From contig NZ_JAKCPW010000002.1 of the NCBI RefSeq assembly GCF_021440085.1, positions 310,001-374,000 on the forward strand: DNA of 64,000 nt, given 5' to 3'. Under the pieces are notes generated by a model. That model was not told the DNA's origin and did no database searches. It saw nothing but the letters and a program-made list of their open reading frames with translations. Positions 59,252-64,000 of this stretch are shown here, piece after piece. The position numbers and the translations under genes were made by a program. Source of the stretch: Dyadobacter sp. CY261 (GTDB lineage Bacteria; Bacteroidota; Bacteroidia; Cytophagales; Spirosomataceae). Numbering within the stretch: position 1 is the stretch's first letter; each line of letters begins with the position of its first letter.

Positions 59252-61514
59252 CTTCCTCGATCTCCTCTTCGCTGTTGGCGGGTTTGTTGGTAAAAAATTC
59301 TTTGATCAGGTCTCTGTCCCCAGCGATCCAAAGCACATCCTGGTTTTCAATGATCATTGAAGAGTCGGGATTGAGAATGCGTTCCCCATTTCTTTCCAGC
59401 CCGACGATCATACCATGCGTCATTTCCCTGATCTGGCTGTCGCGGATCGTTTTGCCCCGTATATTGTATTGGGGCTTAATTTCAATACGTTCCAGCACAA
59501 CATGATCCTCGTGTGCCATATAAACGTCGCCATTGGTGCTAATCTCAATATGGCTCCGGAATACATCAAGCTGGTCGTCCGTACCAATCACTTCAATCCG
59601 GTCGCAGGGGTAAAGTACTTCTGTCGGGCGTGGAAGATGGATGGTTTTGCTGCCACGCTCAATGAGCACGACATTAATGCCGAAATTTTCCCTGATTTTT
59701 AGCTCCTGTAAACTTTTTCCGATCATATTGGAGTCGGCGCTTACTTCCAGAAAAGCAAAATGTGCGTCCCACGGCAAAAGAATCCTCTTAGATTTCCCAC
59801 TCCCTTCGAGTTGCCGTGCATTCAGGTTTTGCAGGAAGCGGTCTTCGATTTTGTGGTAAAACTGTTGCAACCTTTGGTAAAAAATGGCGAAACCCAATAC
59901 CATAATACCGCCCGCAACGATGAATGCGATTTGCGTCGAGAAGAATGAGTTTAGCAGGAATGCCATCAATAAAATGGCAATTAATACCCTCGAAAGTTCA
60001 AGTAGCAGCAGCGGGCCACGGCTGTATTTCCGGCTTAGCCAGATCGCCGAGTAAGCTTTCCGGTTACCTCTTTTGAAAACCAATGCCCACAGGAACGGTG
60101 AAATCAAAAGGAATGTGATTCCAAAAAGCACCGAATTGGTTATGAAGTTCTCGGGCACCCGTGTATGCAGCTGATCGGCCAGCTGACGCGACGAGGCCAG
60201 GATAATGCCCACTACGACCACCGAGTTTAATACCACCGTTTGTGCGTAGGATTTTAGTATTTGGTTCCATTGCGTGGTATGCACGATGGTTTCGGTACTG
60301 GTGCTGTACCGGTTGAGATAATGCCGCCACTTTTCGGGTAAATGCTTGTTGAGCCATTCGTACAGAGGCTCGGAAGCTTTCATCATGTAGGGCGTGCCAA
60401 ATGTGGTGATTACTGAAACCCCCACTGCGATCGGGTACAAAAAGCCACTCGTTACTTTCAACGAAAGACCGAGATTCGCGATGATGAACGAAAATTCCCC
60501 GATTTGCGACATGCTCATGCCCGATTGAAGCGATTTCTTTAAAGGTTGACCGGATATCACCGCTCCTAATGTTACAAACGTTGTTTTGCCAAGCATTACT
60601 ACCAAAACGAGAATCGCCGTGGGTACCGCATATTCCAGCAACAGGCTTGGGTTGATGAGCATGCCTACCGAAATGAAGAAAACCGCCCCGAAAAGATCCT
60701 TAACCGGTTTGAGCAAATGTTCGATCTTCTCAGCGTGGGTCGTTTCTGCCAAAATGGAACCCATGATAAACGCGCCTAACGCTGCTGAAAAACCTGCTTT
60801 GGTCACCAGAAATACCATTCCAAAGCACAAAGCCACGGAGGTGATCAGTACACTTTCATCGTTCATTAGATGCCGGTAGCGGCGAAGCAACGTGGGAAAC
60901 ACGAATATTCCCCCGAGAAACCAGATGATCAGGAAGAAAAAGAGTTTCAAGCTCGACTGGATCAGCTCGTACCCGGCGAATTGCTGGCTCAACGATAACG
61001 TGGAAAGTAAAACCATCAATAATACGGCGGTAAGATCCTCGATCACCAGGATACCCATTACGACGCGGGTGAATTTCTGCGTTTTCAGGCCAAGTTCGTC
61101 GAATGCACGAAAAATAATGGTGGTGGATGAAATAGCGATAATACCGCCAAGGAAAAGGCTGTCCGTTTTGCTCCATCCGAGTAACTGACCGGTCAGAAAA
61201 CCGGTTACGAGCATCATGGAAACTTCAAACAGACCGGTAATAGCGGCTGTATTACCGACCTTGACCAGCTTTTTAAAACTGAACTCTAAACCCAGATTGA
61301 AGAGTAGAAATATCACACCTATCTCCGCCCATATTTCGATGGTTTTAATGTCGGTGATGGTGGGGAACAAATTAAAATTGGGACCAACAAGTAACCCGGC
61401 CAATATGTAACCAAGCACGACGGGTTGCTTCAATTTCTTGAAGATCAGGGTAATAATCCCTGCCATCGTGAGTATTAGAGATAGGTCAACGATTAGTTGG
61501 GGAACGTGCGTCAT
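59241..61514 (-). CDS. CPA2-type cation:proton antiporter with two TrkA-C domains
   Basis: A 757-residue membrane protein. The first 400 residues hold about 12 transmembrane helices of the Na+/H+ exchanger (KefB/NapA) fold, with VLGYILAGLLVGPNFNLFPT near 35-54. A second hydrophobic block lies at about 420-540, then a cytosolic part with two RCK_C/TrkA-C domains (FLEVSADSNMIGKSLQELKI and IKPQYNIRGKTIRDSQIREM). There is no NAD-binding RCK_N domain. It probably exchanges K+ or Na+ for H+ under ligand control. A likely single-gene unit. Confidence 0.9.
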   Translation of the reverse strand: MTHVPQLIVDLSLILTMAGIITLIFKKLKQPVVLGYILAGLLVGPNFNLFPTITDIKTIEIWAEIGVIFLLFNLGLEFSFKKLVKVGNTAAITGLFEVSMMLVTGFLTGQLLGWSKTDSLFLGGIIAISSTTIIFRAFDELGLKTQKFTRVVMGILVIEDLTAVLLMVLLSTLSLSQQFAGYELIQSSLKLFFFLIIWFLGGIFVFPTLLRRYRHLMNDESVLITSVALCFGMVFLVTKAGFSAALGAFIMGSILAETTHAEKIEHLLKPVKDLFGAVFFISVGMLINPSLLLEYAVPTAILVLVVMLGKTTFVTLGAVISGQPLKKSLQSGMSMSQIGEFSFIIANLGLSLKVTSGFLYPIAVGVSVITTFGTPYMMKASEPLYEWLNKHLPEKWRHYLNRYSTSTETIVHTTQWNQILKSYAQTVVLNSVVVVGIILASSRQLADQLHTRVPENFITNSVLFGITFLLISPFLWALVFKRGNRKAYSAIWLSRKYSRGPLLLLELSRVLIAILLMAFLLNSFFSTQIAFIVAGGIMVLGFAIFYQRLQQFYHKIEDRFLQNLNARQLEGSGKSKRILLPWDAHFAFLEVSADSNMIGKSLQELKIRENFGINVVLIERGSKTIHLPRPTEVLYPCDRIEVIGTDDQLDVFRSHIEISTNGDVYMAHEDHVVLERIEIKPQYNIRGKTIRDSQIREMTHGMIVGLERNGERILNPDSSMIIENQDVLWIAGDRDLIKEFFTNKPANSEEEIEEVTS

Positions 61515-61561
61515 GAAGGGTTGATGTTGATGGACAAACTACTTAGATCAATAAAATACAA

Positions 61562-61587
61562 AAAGCCTTCGACGAATCAAAGGCTTT
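61562..61587 (-). terminator. Rho-independent terminator of sufB
   Basis: An 8-bp stem (61562-61569 with 61580-61587); on the minus strand it is followed by TTTTTGTATTTT, 24 bp after the sufB stop. Confidence 0.75.
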
Positions 61588-61611
61588 CCGGGTTTTATGT
61601 CATCAGAAGTT

Positions 61612-63057
61612 CTAACCTACGCTACCTTCCAGGCTGATTTCCAGAAGTTTCTGAGCTTCCACTGCGAATTCCATCGGAAGCTGGTTTAATACTTCTTTAG
61701 CATAGCCATTGACGATCAACGCCACCGCTTGTTCGGTGGGTATACCACGTTGGTTGCAGTAGAAAAGAATGTCTTCGCCGATCTTCGAAGTGGTTGCTTC
61801 GTGCTCTACAGTCGCCGACGGATTATTTACCTCAATGTAAGGGAAAGTATGCGCACCGCATTTGTCGCCAAGTAACAGGGAGTCGCATTGCGAGAAGTTA
61901 CGCGCCTTTTCTGCCTTTTTGAAAACCTGCACTAACCCGCGGTAAGAGTTCTGGCTCTTTCCGGCAGAGATACCTTTTGAAACGATCCGGCTTTTCGTGT
62001 TTTTGCCGATGTGGATCATTTTGGTGCCGGTATCGGCTTGCTGCATGTTGTTCGTCACGGCTACCGAATAGAATTCACCGATCGAGTTATCGCCTTTCAG
62101 GATCACCGAAGGGTATTTCCAGGTAATGGCAGAGCCGGTTTCTACTTGTGTCCAGGAGATTTTCGAGCCAGCTCCGTCGCAGATGCCGCGCTTGGTTACG
62201 AAATTGTAAATGCCGCCTTTACCGTCCTTGTCGCCAGGGTACCAGTTTTGTACGGTCGAATATTTTACATTGGCATTTTCGTGGGCAAAAATTTCAACTA
62301 CTGCTGCGTGCAACTGGTTTTCGTCACGCATTGGGGCAGTACAACCTTCCAAATAGCTAACATGACTGTCCTGGTCACCGATGATCAGCGTCCTTTCAAA
62401 CTGGCCTGTTCCCGCCGCGTTAATACGGAAGTAGGTTGATAGCTCCATCGGGCAGCGAACGCCTTTAGGAATATATACAAATGAACCATCGGAGAAAACC
62501 GCCGAGTTCAATGCTGCGTAATAGTTATCCTTAGGTGGTACAACCGATCCAAGGTATTTTTTAACCAATTCCGGATGCTCACGGATCGCCTCGCTGATCG
62601 AGCAGAAGATAATGCCCTTTTCTTTGAGTGCTCCTTTAAACGTCGTAAAAACCGATTCAGAATCCATTACCGCGTCGACGGCGATACCTGAGATTCTCTT
62701 TTGTTCATTCAGTGAAATACCCAACCTTTCGAAAGTGTTGCGCAGCTCGGGATCTATATCGTCTATGCTCTCGACAGACTTCTTTTTCTTGGGAGCAGAA
62801 TAGTACTTGATAGCCTGGAAGTCGATGGGCGGATAATGCACATTCGGCCATTTGGGCTCCTCCATGGTCAGCCACAAATGGTAAGCTTTAAGGCGCCATT
62901 GCAACATCCATTCAGGTTCATTTTTTTTGGCTGAAATAAACCTGACAATATCGTCATTAAGACCCACAGGGGCCTCATCTGCTTCAATATCAGTTACAAA
63001 GCCGTATTTGTATTCCGAACTGGTGATTTCTTCCAACAATTCTTCTTCTTTGCTCAT
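61612..63057 (-). CDS. sufB: Fe-S cluster assembly scaffold SufB
   Basis: A 481-residue Suf[21 protein letters not shown] in the N-terminal part, [40 protein letters not shown] with a conserved Cys, and [40 protein letters not shown] near the end. It forms the SufBCD scaffold on which Fe-S clusters are built. Here it ends its transcript without sufC or sufD in the visible flank, because sufB is followed by a terminator. A TATTTTTG (63132-63139, minus strand) could be its -7 promoter element, without a clear -33 partner. Confidence 0.96.
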   Translation of the reverse strand: MSKEEELLEEITSSEYKYGFVTDIEADEAPVGLNDDIVRFISAKKNEPEWMLQWRLKAYHLWLTMEEPKWPNVHYPPIDFQAIKYYSAPKKKKSVESIDDIDPELRNTFERLGISLNEQKRISGIAVDAVMDSESVFTTFKGALKEKGIIFCSISEAIREHPELVKKYLGSVVPPKDNYYAALNSAVFSDGSFVYIPKGVRCPMELSTYFRINAAGTGQFERTLIIGDQDSHVSYLEGCTAPMRDENQLHAAVVEIFAHENANVKYSTVQNWYPGDKDGKGGIYNFVTKRGICDGAGSKISWTQVETGSAITWKYPSVILKGDNSIGEFYSVAVTNNMQQADTGTKMIHIGKNTKSRIVSKGISAGKSQNSYRGLVQVFKKAEKARNFSQCDSLLLGDKCGAHTFPYIEVNNPSATVEHEATTSKIGEDILFYCNQRGIPTEQAVALIVNGYAKEVLNQLPMEFAVEAQKLLEISLEGSVG

Positions 63058-63203
63058 AGTCGTATTAATGTCACACTCTGGTTGGTAACTATCCTAACAC
63101 AGAGAAGTGGGATTGAGTTTAATCAGAAGGTCAAAAATACGGAAAATTGTGGAGAATACGGCAGTTACCGAGGGAAATAGGTTTTGGTCGGCAGAAACAA
63201 AAA

Positions 63204-63222
63204 AGACCTGCTAGGCAGGTCT
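63204..63222 (-). terminator. Rho-independent terminator of hldD
   Basis: AGACCTGC (63204-63211) pairs exactly with GCAGGTCT (63215-63222) around a 3-nt loop. On the minus strand it is followed by TTTTTGTTTC, 27 bp after the hldD stop. Confidence 0.8.
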
Positions 63223-63248
63223 ATTCGCTATTTATTGCTCGATCAGGA

Positions 63249-64000
63249 TCAGAGATAAGTACTCGTGGAGAGATAATTTTTTACATAATCATCGATCCCT
63301 TCTTCCAGGCTGCTGAACGGACGGGTATATCCGATGGAACGCAACTTGCTCATATTCGCCTGAGTGAAATACTGGTATTTGTCACGGATATCTACGGGAG
63401 TGTCGATATATGAAATGTCCGGGGTCTTGTCCATCGCATAGAAAGTATTTGTAACCAAATCCTTGAACGTGCGCGCCTTGCCACTGCCAAGGTTATAAAT
63501 GCCCGAATTTTTACGATGATGCATGAAGTAGATGCAGACGTCGATCAGGTCCTTTACATAAATAAAATCGCGCATTTGCTCCCCGTCCTTGAAATCGGGG
63601 TTGTGCGAGCGGAAGAGCTTCATTTTTTCAGTCGCCTTGATCTGGTTGTAAGCATGGAAAATCACCGAGGCCATGCGACCTTTATGGTATTCGTTCGGCC
63701 CGTAGACATTGAAGAATTTCAGGCCAGCCCAGAAAAATGGTTTTTTCTCCTGTGCTAACGCCCATTTATCGAATTCGTTTTTGGAATCACCGTAGGGGTT
63801 AAGTGGTTTAAGCTGACCCAATGTTGATTCATTGTCGTCATATCCGTGTTCGCCCAAGCCATATGTTGCCGCCGACGAAGCATATACGAGCGGGATTTGG
63901 TAATCCACACATTTTTCCCAGATGGCCTTAGAATAATTTACATTCAGTTCATCAAAAATTTCTTTATCGAACTCCGTAGTATCGGTGCGCGCGCCGATGT
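63249..64000 (-). CDS. hldD: ADP-L-glycero-D-manno-heptose-6-epimerase, partial
   Basis: The C-terminal part of an extended SDR epimerase; the gene enters from the right edge, so its N-terminal NADP motif is missing. Reading on to the edge gives IGARTDTTEFDKEIFDELNV, which precedes VDYQIPLVYASSAATYG. The catalytic SAATYG serine/threonine and YGDSKNEFD (YxxxK) are present, as is KFFNVYGPNEYHKGRMASV. The IGARTDTTE signature is specific to HldD (RfaD), which makes the heptose for lipopolysaccharide core. Whether the substrate here is ADP-heptose is inferred from the family. Confidence 0.9.
   Translation of the reverse strand, partial: IGARTDTTEFDKEIFDELNVNYSKAIWEKCVDYQIPLVYASSAATYGLGEHGYDDNESTLGQLKPLNPYGDSKNEFDKWALAQEKKPFFWAGLKFFNVYGPNEYHKGRMASVIFHAYNQIKATEKMKLFRSHNPDFKDGEQMRDFIYVKDLIDVCIYFMHHRKNSGIYNLGSGKARTFKDLVTNTFYAMDKTPDISYIDTPVDIRDKYQYFTQANMSKLRSIGYTRPFSSLEEGIDDYVKNYLSTSTYL

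Overview
The window looks like chromosomal DNA of a Bacteroidota bacterium, most likely a Cytophagales/Spirosomataceae member such as Dyadobacter. The grounds are two SusC/SusD pairs, a FecR/ECF sigma pair, DUF2027-Smr, DUF2279, DUF4403 and YiaA-type genes, promoters of the TTTG-N19/20-TAnnTTTG type, and roughly 50% GC by eye. The genus is an inference, since no 16S or search was available.

Layout. (1) 1-9.2 kb, all minus strand: a sulfate assimilation locus. In transcription order it holds a TauE/SafE permease, metZ, an embedded PIN toxin-antitoxin pair, cysH, cysD, cysN, sulfite reductase and a partial SUMT (siroheme) gene. A consensus promoter and palindromic leader sit at 9144-9242. (2) 9.2-26.9 kb, minus strand: a polysaccharide utilisation locus (SusC, SusD, an exported protein with a possible flavinylation motif, an exported FAD oxidoreductase, ApbE, a six-hairpin protein, an SSS symporter, a GH2 enzyme and a second FAD oxidoreductase). 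It is divergent from a LacI-type regulator that carries an unusual N-terminal zinc ribbon. (3) 28.7-42 kb: a second glycan locus with SusD, STN-SusC, FecR, ECF sigma, a GH76-like mannanase, two GH29 fucosidases and a glycosylasparaginase, which together suggest fucosylated mannose-rich N-glycans or glycopeptides. (4) 42.3-44.9 kb: a glycosyltransferase-like gene and a two-gene ABC system. (5) 44.9-64 kb: housekeeping genes, including fabG, a VWA membrane protein, DUF2279, Smr, DUF4403, rnpB, OmpA, rpsP-rimM-trmD, RluD-type synthase, a PLP desulfhydrase/deaminase, a CPA2 antiporter, sufB and a partial hldD.

The most interesting signals are these. ApbE is encoded next to a possible flavin acceptor and FAD oxidoreductases inside a PUL, which may be an extracytoplasmic redox step in glycan use. 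The LacI regulator is fused to an IS1-like zinc ribbon. Decayed toxin-antitoxin genes sit at three seams between functional modules and are not visible as normal ORFs: a PIN remnant at 13954-14106, a YoeB remnant at 28398-28568, and a frameshifted antitoxin at 39174-39481. A hairpin repeat array lies inside the 5' end of an oxidoreductase gene. The permease carries a piece resembling precorrin-2 dehydrogenase.

No tRNA, rRNA, CRISPR array, intact insertion sequence or prophage was recognised. All family assignments come from reading motifs, not from searches.
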